Shown here piece by piece: positions 22,689 through 29,835 of a DNA stretch of 32,210 nt. The DNA is from DASWRT01 sp036403035. Lineage in GTDB: Bacteria; Pseudomonadota; Alphaproteobacteria; ATCC43930; CGMCC-115725. The notes beneath the pieces were generated by a model that saw nothing but the letters and a program-made list of their open reading frames with translations, ran no database searches and was not told the origin of the DNA. The DNA is taken from contig DASWRT010000387.1 in assembly GCA_036403035.1 (NCBI GenBank), forward strand, positions 1-32,210, given 5' to 3'. How positions within the stretch are numbered: the first letter of the stretch is position 1; each line of letters begins with the position of its first letter. A program made the translations under genes and the position numbers.

Positions 22689-23417
22689 ATGACGACGCTC
22701 GCGGGCACCCCCCGGCCGCAATGGCTCACGTTCGACTGCTACGGCACGCTGATCCAATGGGACGAGGGACTGCTCGCGGCGGTCGGGCGGATCCTAGCCC
22801 GGCGCGGCGGGGGCACCGGCAGCGGCGCTGGCGCGGTTGACCCGCGCACCCTGATCGAGGTCTACGACCGGCACGAGCACCGGCTGGAGCAGACGCCGCC
22901 GCACCGATCGTTCCGCGAGGTCGCCGGCGAGGGGCTGCGGACGGCGATGGCCGAACTCGGCCTCGGCTGCGATGACGGCGATGTCGAGATCCTCACGTCG
23001 AGCATTTCGGCGATGCCGCCCTTCCCGGAGGTGGTCGGCGCGCTCGCCGCGCTGAAGGGAGCAGGCTTCCGCCTCTGCATCGTCTCGAACACCGACGACG
23101 CGATCATCGCCGGCAACGTCGCCCAGCTCGGCGGGCATGTCGACCGCGTCGTGACGGCGGAGCAGGCGCGGGCCTACAAGCCGTCGCGCCAAATCTTCGA
23201 GCATGCCCACCGAACGCTTGGCGTCACGAAGGACGAGGTCGTGCATATCTGCGCCAGCCCGCATCTCGACCTGACCGCGGCGCGCGACATCGGCTTCCGC
23301 TGCGTCTGGATCGATCGCGGCACCGGCCGCAAGGGCCTTGCCGACTACACGCCCGATGCCGTGCTGCCGGCGCTCGACCGCGTGCCCGTCCTGTTCCGCG
23401 AGATCGGCTGGATGTAG
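22689..23417 (+). CDS. HAD-family haloacid dehalogenase type II-like hydrolase
   Basis: A 242-residue HAD hydrolase. The nucleophile is D16 (LTFDCYGTL), motif II is the Ser/Asn of CIVSNTDD, motif III the Lys of ARAYKPSRQIF, and motif IV lies in CASPHLDLTAARDIGFRCVWIDRG. The cap domain (VDPRTLIEVYDRHEHRLEQ) fits L-2-haloacid dehalogenase-like proteins. These hydrolyse a C-halogen bond or a phosphate ester; substrate unknown. Co-directional with and 16 bases after the CmcJ-type gene. Confidence 0.88.
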   Translation: MTTLAGTPRPQWLTFDCYGTLIQWDEGLLAAVGRILARRGGGTGSGAGAVDPRTLIEVYDRHEHRLEQTPPHRSFREVAGEGLRTAMAELGLGCDDGDVEILTSSISAMPPFPEVVGALAALKGAGFRLCIVSNTDDAIIAGNVAQLGGHVDRVVTAEQARAYKPSRQIFEHAHRTLGVTKDEVVHICASPHLDLTAARDIGFRCVWIDRGTGRKGLADYTPDAVLPALDRVPVLFREIGWM

Positions 23418-23477
23418 GCGGGGGCTGCCGCGCCGCCGCCTCTCCGGTTGTGCTATGGTCGGCCGGGAGGCCGAACC

Positions 23478-24533
23478 TTGGACAGCAGCACGACCAGCAG
23501 AGCGGATCTGGCGCGAGCCGGGAAGGATGCCGACGGCGGCGACCGCGGCGGCGGCATGCCGTCGATCGGGCTGAGCGCGGTCATCGTCGCGGCGACCGGC
23601 GACGAGCCGCGCGTGCTGACGGTGCGGACGGGACGCGACCGGCTCGACGCGCTGCCGTCCGGACCGCTGGAGCCCGAGCACCGGACGCTGGAGGTCGGCC
23701 TGCGCGCCTGGGTCGAGCGGCAGACGAACCAGGCGCTCGGCTATGTCGAGCAGCTCTACACGTTCGGCGACCGCGACCGCAGCGAGACCGACGGGTCGGG
23801 CGCCCGGCGCGCGCTCTCCGTCGCCTATCTCGCGCTGGTGCGGGAGGCGCGCCCGGCCGGCGCCGCGGATGCGGTCTGGCGGAGCTGGTATCGCTTTTTC
23901 CCGTGGGAGGACTGGCGCGACGGACGGCCGGCGATCCTCGCCGACGTCGACGAGCGGCTGCGGGCCTGGGCCGCCGCGGCGCCAAGCAGGGCCGAGCGAC
24001 AGCGCCGCGAGGAGAGGATCGGCCTGACGTTCGGGCTTGCGGCGGGTGCTGGCGGCATCGGCGGCGGTGGGAGTGGTTGGAACGACGAGCGCGTGCTCGA
24101 CCGCTACGAACTGCTGTACGAGACGCGCTTGGCCGGCGAGTTCTGGCGCGAGATCGGCGAGACACCGCCGGACGGGCACGTGGCGGCGATGGACGTACCG
24201 ATGGCGCTCGACCATCGCCGCATCCTGGCGACGGCGATCGGCCGGCTGCGCGGCAAGATCAAGTACCGGCCGGTCGTGTTCGAGCTGATGCCCCCCAGCT
24301 TTACCCTGCTGCAATTGCAGCGGACGGTCGAGGCGCTGTCCGGCATGCGGCTGCACAAGCAGAACTTCCGGCGTCTCGTCGAGCAGCAGGGGCTGGTCGA
24401 GGAGACGGGCGAGACCACCGCCGAGACGGGCGGCCGTCCGGCGCGGCTCGTCCGGTTCCGGCGCGAGGTGCTGCTGGAGCGGCCCGCGCCGGGCGTCCGA
24501 GTATCCGCGGGGCGCCGGGCGGCGGCGCCGTAG
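23478..24533 (+). CDS. nadQ: NadQ-type NAD biosynthesis regulator (Nudix-like plus winged helix)
   Basis: A 351-residue protein with an N-terminal Nudix-like domain (IGLSAVIVAATGDEPRVLTV; RTLEVGLRAWVERQTNQALGYVEQLYTFGDRDR), in which the catalytic Nudix box is degenerate. A C-terminal winged helix follows (LRGKIKYRPVVFELMPPSFT, LLQLQRTVEALSGMRLHKQNFRRLVEQQGLVEETGE). This is the architecture of NrtR-like regulators, and in alphaproteobacteria of NadQ, which represses NAD synthesis genes. A TTG start at 23478 with GGGAGG seven bases before is better than the upstream TTG at 23448. It sits 0.8 kb before nadABC, whose leader carries two matching palindromes. A Gly-rich loop (GAGGIGGGGSGW) separates the domains. 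Confidence 0.85.
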   Translation: MDSSTTSRADLARAGKDADGGDRGGGMPSIGLSAVIVAATGDEPRVLTVRTGRDRLDALPSGPLEPEHRTLEVGLRAWVERQTNQALGYVEQLYTFGDRDRSETDGSGARRALSVAYLALVREARPAGAADAVWRSWYRFFPWEDWRDGRPAILADVDERLRAWAAAAPSRAERQRREERIGLTFGLAAGAGGIGGGGSGWNDERVLDRYELLYETRLAGEFWREIGETPPDGHVAAMDVPMALDHRRILATAIGRLRGKIKYRPVVFELMPPSFTLLQLQRTVEALSGMRLHKQNFRRLVEQQGLVEETGETTAETGGRPARLVRFRREVLLERPAPGVRVSAGRRAAAP

Positions 24534-24539
24534 AATACG

Positions 24540-24553
24540 CCGGCTTCGGCCGG
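24540..24553. terminator. Possible terminator hairpin between convergent genes
   Basis: CCGGC-TTCG-GCCGG, a 5-bp stem closed by a stable TTCG loop, lies seven bases after the nadQ stop and before the converging DUF4440 gene. There is no T-tract, so termination is only suggested. Confidence 0.3.
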
Positions 24554-24581
24554 GACCACGGCTATTCGCAGGGCAGGGCGG

Positions 24582-25103
24582 TCACTCAGGCGGTGACGCG
24601 GTGCCCGATCCGGCCGGTGTCGTGGGCGTTGCGGAGGAGCTGCTGCCGGTCGCGACGTCGGGCTCCGGCTCAGTCAGGTTCCAGATATCGCTGTCGAGCT
24701 GCCAGTCGCCGCCGCTCTTTCGCCAAACGACGACGTATTTGCCGTCGACCTTGCTCGTCCGGTCCTGCGACGCCGGTGCGTCGAGGCTGAACCGGCCGAT
24801 CTCGCGCGCGGTGTCGCCGCCATACTCGTCGACCCGGACGCTCCTCAGCGACAGGTTCTTGATCCCGTGGTCGATGGCGTCCTGCCAGAATTTCTGGATC
24901 GCCTCGCGCCCTTCGATCATCTCGGCCTCGGGCGGCAGGGCGACGGCCTGCTCGGTGTACAGTCGGCCGACCGTCGCGGCGTCGCCGCTGTTGAAGGCGT
25001 CCATAAATCGCTGGTTCGCCTTCTCGATCTCGCCTGACGCCGTCTGGGCAATGCCCGGCGAGGCCACGAGCGCGAAAAGCGCCGCGACGAAGACTGTCCT
25101 CAT
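24582..25103 (-). CDS. Secreted DUF4440 / SnoaL-like protein
   Basis: A 173-residue protein with a cleavable signal peptide (MRTVFVAALFALVASPGIAQ) and an NTF2/SnoaL-like fold of the DUF4440 family: IEKANQRFMDAFNSGDAATV, LYTEQAVALPPEAEMIEGRE, IQKFWQDAI and YVVVWRKSGGDWQLDSDIWN. A Ser/Thr/Pro-rich tail follows (ATGSSSSATPTTPAGSGTAS). ATG at 25103 has GGGGAG six bases before; the upstream TTG is too close to it. No function is established for secreted members. It is transcribed towards nadQ and away from nadA and has no evident link to NAD synthesis. Confidence 0.8.
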   Translation of the reverse strand: MRTVFVAALFALVASPGIAQTASGEIEKANQRFMDAFNSGDAATVGRLYTEQAVALPPEAEMIEGREAIQKFWQDAIDHGIKNLSLRSVRVDEYGGDTAREIGRFSLDAPASQDRTSKVDGKYVVVWRKSGGDWQLDSDIWNLTEPEPDVATGSSSSATPTTPAGSGTASPPE

Positions 25104-25269
25104 GGCCAACTCCCCTACGCTTCAGCCGGTCTTTCTCAAGCGGTAACCAAGGTTAACATGGATCGAACGGCAGTGCCTTGCCGTCGGCGGCCGTGGTCTT
25201 TGCCGGTCACCGCAGAGCGGCCGATGTGCTGCGCCGGCTTGACCGGTCGGGAGTATCGTCGAAAGAGGG

Positions 25270-25298
25270 TTGACGATCTTATGCTCATATGTAGCATA
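25270..25298 (+). promoter_or_regulatory. Candidate nadABC promoter
   Basis: TTGACG at 25270-25275 and AGCATA at 25293-25298, spaced 17 bases. The -10 lies inside the first palindrome, so a repressor bound there would block polymerase. Confidence 0.5.
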
Positions 25299-25299
25299 A
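25279..25299. promoter_or_regulatory. Candidate NadQ operator 1
   Basis: TTATGCT-CATATGT-AGCATAA, a perfect 7-bp inverted repeat around 7 bases, overlapping the presumed -10 box of nadA. It shares its half-site with operator 2 and agrees with the ATGCTCA-type NadQ motif I recall for alphaproteobacteria. Confidence 0.75.
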
Positions 25300-25344
25300 G
25301 GGTGTGCCGGGCGGATGCGAACGCCCGGCTTTTCTCGACACGTC

Positions 25345-25365
25345 TAATGCTCTGTTTGAGCATAA
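25345..25365. promoter_or_regulatory. Candidate NadQ operator 2
   Basis: TAATGCT-CTGTTTG-AGCATAA, same half-sites and same 7-base spacing as operator 1 with one mismatch. It is exactly 66 bp downstream and abuts the AAGGAG of nadA, so binding could also hinder transcription elongation. Confidence 0.75.
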
Positions 25366-25374
25366 GGAGTTGTC

Positions 25375-26385
25375 ATGCCCCAAGGTATCTCCGCCGCCGC
25401 CGCTGCCGCCGCATCCACGCTGCCGCTGCCGGACCTGTACCGGCGCGTCGAGCGGCACGTTCCGCCGTTCGAGTGGCTGATGCTGGCCGACGATGTCGAG
25501 GCGATCCTCCGGCTGAAGCGCGAGCGCAACGCCGTGATCCTCGCGCACAACTATCAGACGCCGGAAATCTTCCACACGGTGGCCGACATCGTCGGGGACA
25601 GCCTCGCCCTGGCGCGCCGGGCGGTCGACACCGACGCCGACATCATCGTGCTGGCGGGCGTGCACTTCATGGCGGAGACGGCGAAGCTGCTCAACCCGGA
25701 GAAGTCGGTGCTGATCCCGGACCTGGAGGCGGGCTGCTCGCTGGCGGAGTCGATCACCGCCGCCGATGTCCGGCTGCTGCGGCAGCGCTACCCCGGCGTG
25801 CCGGTCGTCACCTACGTCAATACGTCTGCGGCGGTGAAGGCGGAGTCCGACATCTGCTGCACCTCGGGCAATGCGCGGAAGGTCGTCGAATCGCTGAACG
25901 CGCCGCGCGTCCTAATGCTGCCGGACGAGTATCTCGCGCGGAACGTCGCCGCCGAAATCCCCGGCGTCGAGATCATCGCGTGGCACGGGCACTGCGAGGT
26001 GCACGAGCTGTTCACCGCCGCCGACGTCCGGAGCCTGCGCGAGACGCATCCGGGGCTCGTCGTGCTGGCGCATCCGGAGTGCCCGCCCGACGTCGTCCGC
26101 GAGGCCGATTTCGCCGGCTCGACCGCGGCGATGGCCGACTATGTCGGTGCCCGCCGTCCGCCGCGGGTCGTGCTGCTGACCGAATGCTCGATGAGCGACA
26201 ACGTCGCGGTGCAGTACCCGGATCTGGATTTCGTGCGGCCGTGCAACCTGTGCCCGCACATGAAGCGGATCACGCTCGGCGGCATCCGGCGGGCGCTGGA
26301 GGAGAACCGCCATGAGGTGACGGTCGACGCCGACATCGCCGAGCGAGCGCGCCTGTCGGTCGAGCGCATGCTGGCGGTGCGCTGA
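25375..26385 (+). CDS. nadA: Quinolinate synthase
   Basis: A 336-residue enzyme condensing iminoaspartate and dihydroxyacetone phosphate to quinolinate, the second step of de novo NAD synthesis. The three [4Fe-4S] ligands are C121 (EAGCSLAES), C207 (WHGHCEVHE) and C293 (CNLCPHMKR), spaced 86 apart as in the family. Substrate-binding blocks ILAHNYQTPEIFHTVADIVGDSL and VVTYVNTSAAVKAE are intact. ATG at 25375 follows AAGGAG. First gene of nadABC, behind two NadQ-like operators. Cytoplasmic; oxygen-sensitive cluster. Confidence 0.97.
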   Translation: MPQGISAAAAAAASTLPLPDLYRRVERHVPPFEWLMLADDVEAILRLKRERNAVILAHNYQTPEIFHTVADIVGDSLALARRAVDTDADIIVLAGVHFMAETAKLLNPEKSVLIPDLEAGCSLAESITAADVRLLRQRYPGVPVVTYVNTSAAVKAESDICCTSGNARKVVESLNAPRVLMLPDEYLARNVAAEIPGVEIIAWHGHCEVHELFTAADVRSLRETHPGLVVLAHPECPPDVVREADFAGSTAAMADYVGARRPPRVVLLTECSMSDNVAVQYPDLDFVRPCNLCPHMKRITLGGIRRALEENRHEVTVDADIAERARLSVERMLAVR

Positions 26386-26399
26386 GCGGAGTAGCTGAG

Positions 26400-28007
26400 A
26401 TGTGTTTCGACAGTCTCTATCGAAGCCGCGGTGGCGGCGGCATTACCCCGCCGGTGGTCATCGTCGGCGGCGGCATCGCCGGCCTGATGACGGCGCTCTA
26501 TCTCGCGCCGCTTCCCTGCGTCCTGCTGACCAGGGCGGCGCTCGGCGAAGGCTCCGCGACTGGCTGGGCGCAGGGCGGGCTGGCGGCCGCGGTCGGGCCG
26601 GACGACGATCCGGCGTTGCACGCAGCGGACACGCTCGGCGCCGCCGACGGGCTGGCCGATCCCGCGGTTGCGGCGCGCGTCGCGGCGGCGGCGCCGCAGG
26701 CCGTCGCCGACCTGGAGCGGTTCGGCGTCGTCTTCGACCGGGACGAAGCCGGCGCGGGCGGCGGCTACCGGCTCAGCCTGGAGGCTGCGCACGGAAGACG
26801 CCGCGTCGTCCACGCGACCGGCGACGGCACCGGCCGCGCGGTGTCCGAGGCGCTGGTCGCGGCGGTCCGGCGCACGCCGTCGATCGCCGTCGTGGAGGGC
26901 GCCGTGGCGACCAGCCTGCTGGTCGAGGACGGCCGGGTCGTAGGGGTGGCGCTGGAGGACGCCGACGGCAGGGCAGGGGTGCTCGCCGCGCCGGCCGTGG
27001 TGCTGGCGACCGGCGGCGTCGGCGGCCTCTATGCCGCGACGACCAACCCGCTCGGGGCGCGCGGCGACGGTCTGCTGCTCGCCGCCCGCGCCGGGGCGGT
27101 GCTGCGCGACCTGGAGTTCGTCCAGTTCCATCCGACCGCGGCCGATATCGGCGGCGATCCGATGCCGCTCGCCAGCGAGGCGTTGCGCGGCGAGGGCGCA
27201 ATCCTGATCGACGACCGGGGCGAACGGTTCATGGCCGGCCTGCCGGGACAGGAACTCAGTCCGCGCGACGTCGTGGCGCGTGCGGTCTTCGCCCGCCGCG
27301 CCGCCGGGCGGACAGTGTTCCTCGACGGGCAGGCGGCGATCGGCGATGACTTCGAACGGCGCTTCCCGAAGATTTATCGCGTATGCCGCACCGCCGGCCT
27401 CGACCCGGCGCGCGAGCCGATCCCGGTGCGGCCGGCGGCGCACTACCACATGGGTGGCGTCGCGGTGGACGGCAGGGGCCGAAGCTCGGTCGAGGGACTG
27501 TGGGCGTGCGGTGAGGTCGCATCGACCGGCCTGCACGGCGCGAACCGGCTCGCCAGCAACTCGCTGATCGAAGGGGCCGTGTTCGCGCGGTTCGTTGCGG
27601 AGGACCTGCGTGGTCAGACGTTCCAAGAAGTTGCTTCATCGCACCGTCCGCAACTTCCGGGGCGCGCAGGGCCGGCGTTGCGGCCGCCGCACGCCGTCCG
27701 GCGCATCCTCGACGGGCGCGTCGGCGTCGTGCGGGACGAGGACGGGCTTCGCCGCGCCATAGCCGATCTGCTGAGGCTGTCCGCCGGCCCTCAGGCCGAA
27801 GCCGGCGCGCTGGCGGCGCTGATGATCGCGGTCGCGGCGCTGGAGCGGCGCGAAAGCCGCGGCGGCCATTTCCGGTCCGATTTCCCGGCACGCGCCGGCA
27901 GGCAAGGCGAGACGGCGAAATCCAGCCTCGTCACGCTCGATCGCGCCTTGGCGACGGCGCGCGAGATCCTGCCGACGATCGCTCAGACAATGGAAGTTCT
28001 GTCATGA
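26400..28007 (+). CDS. nadB: L-aspartate oxidase
   Basis: A 535-residue flavoprotein oxidising L-aspartate to iminoaspartate, which it passes to NadA. FAD-binding IVGGGIAGLM lies at 21-30. The substrate-covering region has TGWAQGGLAAAVGPDDDPALHAADT, and RPAAHYHMGGVAVDGRGRSSVEGLWACGEVASTGLHGANRLASNSLIEG holds the conserved catalytic His and Arg. ATG at 26400 is 12 bases after a GGAG and 14 after the nadA stop. Its stop overlaps the nadC start by four bases. Length fits the family. Confidence 0.96.
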   Translation: MCFDSLYRSRGGGGITPPVVIVGGGIAGLMTALYLAPLPCVLLTRAALGEGSATGWAQGGLAAAVGPDDDPALHAADTLGAADGLADPAVAARVAAAAPQAVADLERFGVVFDRDEAGAGGGYRLSLEAAHGRRRVVHATGDGTGRAVSEALVAAVRRTPSIAVVEGAVATSLLVEDGRVVGVALEDADGRAGVLAAPAVVLATGGVGGLYAATTNPLGARGDGLLLAARAGAVLRDLEFVQFHPTAADIGGDPMPLASEALRGEGAILIDDRGERFMAGLPGQELSPRDVVARAVFARRAAGRTVFLDGQAAIGDDFERRFPKIYRVCRTAGLDPAREPIPVRPAAHYHMGGVAVDGRGRSSVEGLWACGEVASTGLHGANRLASNSLIEGAVFARFVAEDLRGQTFQEVASSHRPQLPGRAGPALRPPHAVRRILDGRVGVVRDEDGLRRAIADLLRLSAGPQAEAGALAALMIAVAALERRESRGGHFRSDFPARAGRQGETAKSSLVTLDRALATAREILPTIAQTMEVLS

Positions 28008-28882
28008 CTCCATCCACCCTGCCCCTGCTGCCGCTGCCGCGCCTCCTCGTCGAGCCCGTCGTGCGGGCGGCGCTCCTTGAGGATCTCGGTCGGGCCGGCG
28101 ACCTGACGACCGACGCAATCGTACCCGACGATGCCACGGTCGAGGCGGCGATCGTCGCGCGACGGCCGGGCGTGCTCGCCGGGCTCGACGCCGCGCTGCT
28201 CGCGTTCGAGTTGCTCGACCCCGGACTGCGTATCGAGCGGTTGCGCAGGGACGGCGAGCGGATCGCCGAGGGCGAAGCGGCGGCGCGCGTCGGCGGACGC
28301 GCCCGCGCCATCCTGAGCGCGGAGCGCGTCGCGCTCAACCTGCTGTGCCGGCTGTCCGGCGTCGCCACGGCGACGCGCACGCTGGTCGACGCCGTCGCTG
28401 GCCATCGCGCGCAGATCGTCTGCACGCGCAAGACGACGCCGGGGCTGCGCGCCCTGGAGAAGTATGCCGTCCGGGCGGGCGGCGGCGCCAACCACCGGTT
28501 CGGCCTCGACGACGCGATCCTGATCAAGGACAACCACGTCGCCCTTGCCGGCGGCGTGCGCGCGGCGGTCGAGCGGGCGCGCCGCCATGCGGGACATCTG
28601 GTCAAGATCGAGCTGGAGGTCGACACGCTCACCCAGCTCGAAGAGGCGCTGGCGCTCGGCCCGGACGGGAGCGTCGACGCGGTGCTGCTCGACAACATGG
28701 ACCCCGCGACGCTGCGCCGGGCAGTCGATCTCGTCGCCGGACGGGCGATCACCGAGGCATCCGGCCGGATCACGCCCGAAACCGCCCCCGCCGTGGCCGC
28801 CGCGGGGGTGGATTTGATCTCGGCCGGGTGGATCACCCACAGCGCGCCGATCCTCGATCTCGGGCTGGATATCGGGGGGTAG
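28004..28882 (+). CDS. nadC: Nicotinate-nucleotide diphosphorylase (carboxylating)
   Basis: A 292-residue quinolinate phosphoribosyltransferase making nicotinate mononucleotide, the third step of the pathway. Conserved blocks are LEDLGRAGDLTTDAIVP, SAERVALNLLCRLSGVAT, CTRKTTPGLRALEKYAVRAG (binding quinolinate), HRFGLDDAILIKDNHVAL, IELEVDTLTQLEEAL, LLDNM and LISAGWITHS. It starts within the nadB stop (ATGA), so the three genes are one operon. The sequence immediately after its stop turns abruptly AT-rich. Confidence 0.97.
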   Translation: MTPSTLPLLPLPRLLVEPVVRAALLEDLGRAGDLTTDAIVPDDATVEAAIVARRPGVLAGLDAALLAFELLDPGLRIERLRRDGERIAEGEAAARVGGRARAILSAERVALNLLCRLSGVATATRTLVDAVAGHRAQIVCTRKTTPGLRALEKYAVRAGGGANHRFGLDDAILIKDNHVALAGGVRAAVERARRHAGHLVKIELEVDTLTQLEEALALGPDGSVDAVLLDNMDPATLRRAVDLVAGRAITEASGRITPETAPAVAAAGVDLISAGWITHSAPILDLGLDIGG

Positions 28883-28895
28883 GTTCAGAACTCAC

Positions 28896-29045
28896 TTTGG
28901 AGATTATGGTAATTTGTTCCGCGCGAGCACTTGGGGAGAACTTGTTGCCCTTTTGATATTAGATGGACAGAGAGCCTTTGGCGAGGACTTCTCTGACATC
29001 GAGAGATTTTTTCTTGCGCAAATGAATGGGTGCATTTCTGCTTAA
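28896..29045 (+). pseudogene. 3' fragment of a low-GC gene after nadC
   Basis: From 28896 a frame of 49 codons reads FGDYGNLFRASTWGELVALL, then ILDGQRAFGEDFSDIERFFLA and QMNGCISA, ending in TAA. Composition and codon use look protein-like and unlike nadC. There is no start codon or ribosome site, and the frame begins right after nadC, so only the 3' end of a gene seems to have survived. Its stop overlaps the stop of the converging minus-strand gene. No family recognised; could be chance. Confidence 0.4.
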
Positions 29046-29515
29046 ACTCGCTCTTCCAGTGTCATTAGCTGGTGGCGCCACCAATAAATGGCCTCACGGA
29101 AAAGTTCAAAAGCATCTTCTCCGTTCGCGAACTCCACAAAATATCCGCGGTTATCCTGAGCAAGTTTTGCTCCGAACGTATATGTCTTGAGCAAGTTATT
29201 TCTTTCTTTCTCGATGAACTCCCAAAAAATACAATTCTCGTCTCGATCGGTCTTCCAAATGTCCCAAAGGGATTCAATTTCAGTCTTATGCTTTTCTGAT
29301 GTGGTTGAGTCGGACTTGGCTAAGACATGGCCAATGGTGCGCAATAGAGTGATGCCTGCCACCCAGTATAATCGCCAGTCTTCGTATTCATCTACATCGG
29401 AATTTTGAAACTCAAACAGTATCCCGACGCAATCCCAGAAGGGTATCCACGCTTTTAGCGATTGCTTGGGAGGTGTGAGGATAAAAATATCGCCGGTGAT
29501 ATAGCTGATCACCAT
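29042..29515 (-). CDS. Low-GC orphan hypothetical protein
   Basis: A 157-residue protein I cannot assign. It is soluble-looking, Trp-rich and acidic: WIPFWDCVGILFEF, DWRLYWVAGITLLRTIGHVL, ESLWDIWKTDRDENCIFWEF, IEKERNNLLKTYTFGA and REAIYWWRHQL. The spacing of charged and aromatic residues looks like a real folded helical domain. GC content is far below its neighbours, pointing to recent transfer. ACGGAG precedes the ATG at 29515 by two bases; a GTG one codon later would have better spacing. No toxin, nuclease or transposase motif seen. Confidence 0.7.
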   Translation of the reverse strand: MVISYITGDIFILTPPKQSLKAWIPFWDCVGILFEFQNSDVDEYEDWRLYWVAGITLLRTIGHVLAKSDSTTSEKHKTEIESLWDIWKTDRDENCIFWEFIEKERNNLLKTYTFGAKLAQDNRGYFVEFANGEDAFELFREAIYWWRHQLMTLEERV

Positions 29516-29835
29516 TTCTCCGTCTGGGCAGCACCACGATGCCAGTTTAAGCAGACGCCTACGCTACTCCCAAACCGAATGCAAGCAGTGTCCCAAAGAA
29601 CGTGTGGGCTAAACACCGACATTACATTTGGATAACTTCTCCGAAGCGCTATAGGTCCAGTGTGGGGCCAAAGCATCGGCCAAATGAACCGGAAAGCTGA
29701 TCAGGTTTTGACCGCAGTCCGCGCGACTCGCGATGCCCGCACCGATCATCGCTAAAATTAAAAATCTATTAAGCATACCTCTGCATGGTTGCGCCGGTCG
29801 CAGTCGCGTGCCGGAGACCTCGCGAGGAGCAATGG
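29516..29835. other. Gap before histidine kinase gene
   Basis: About 320 bases of mixed composition, AT-rich near 29750-29780 (AAAATTAAAAATCTATTAAG), which is where I would place the kinase promoter. Apart from the few upstream codons of the kinase frame, no gene, repeat or stable hairpin was recognised. Confidence 0.4.
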
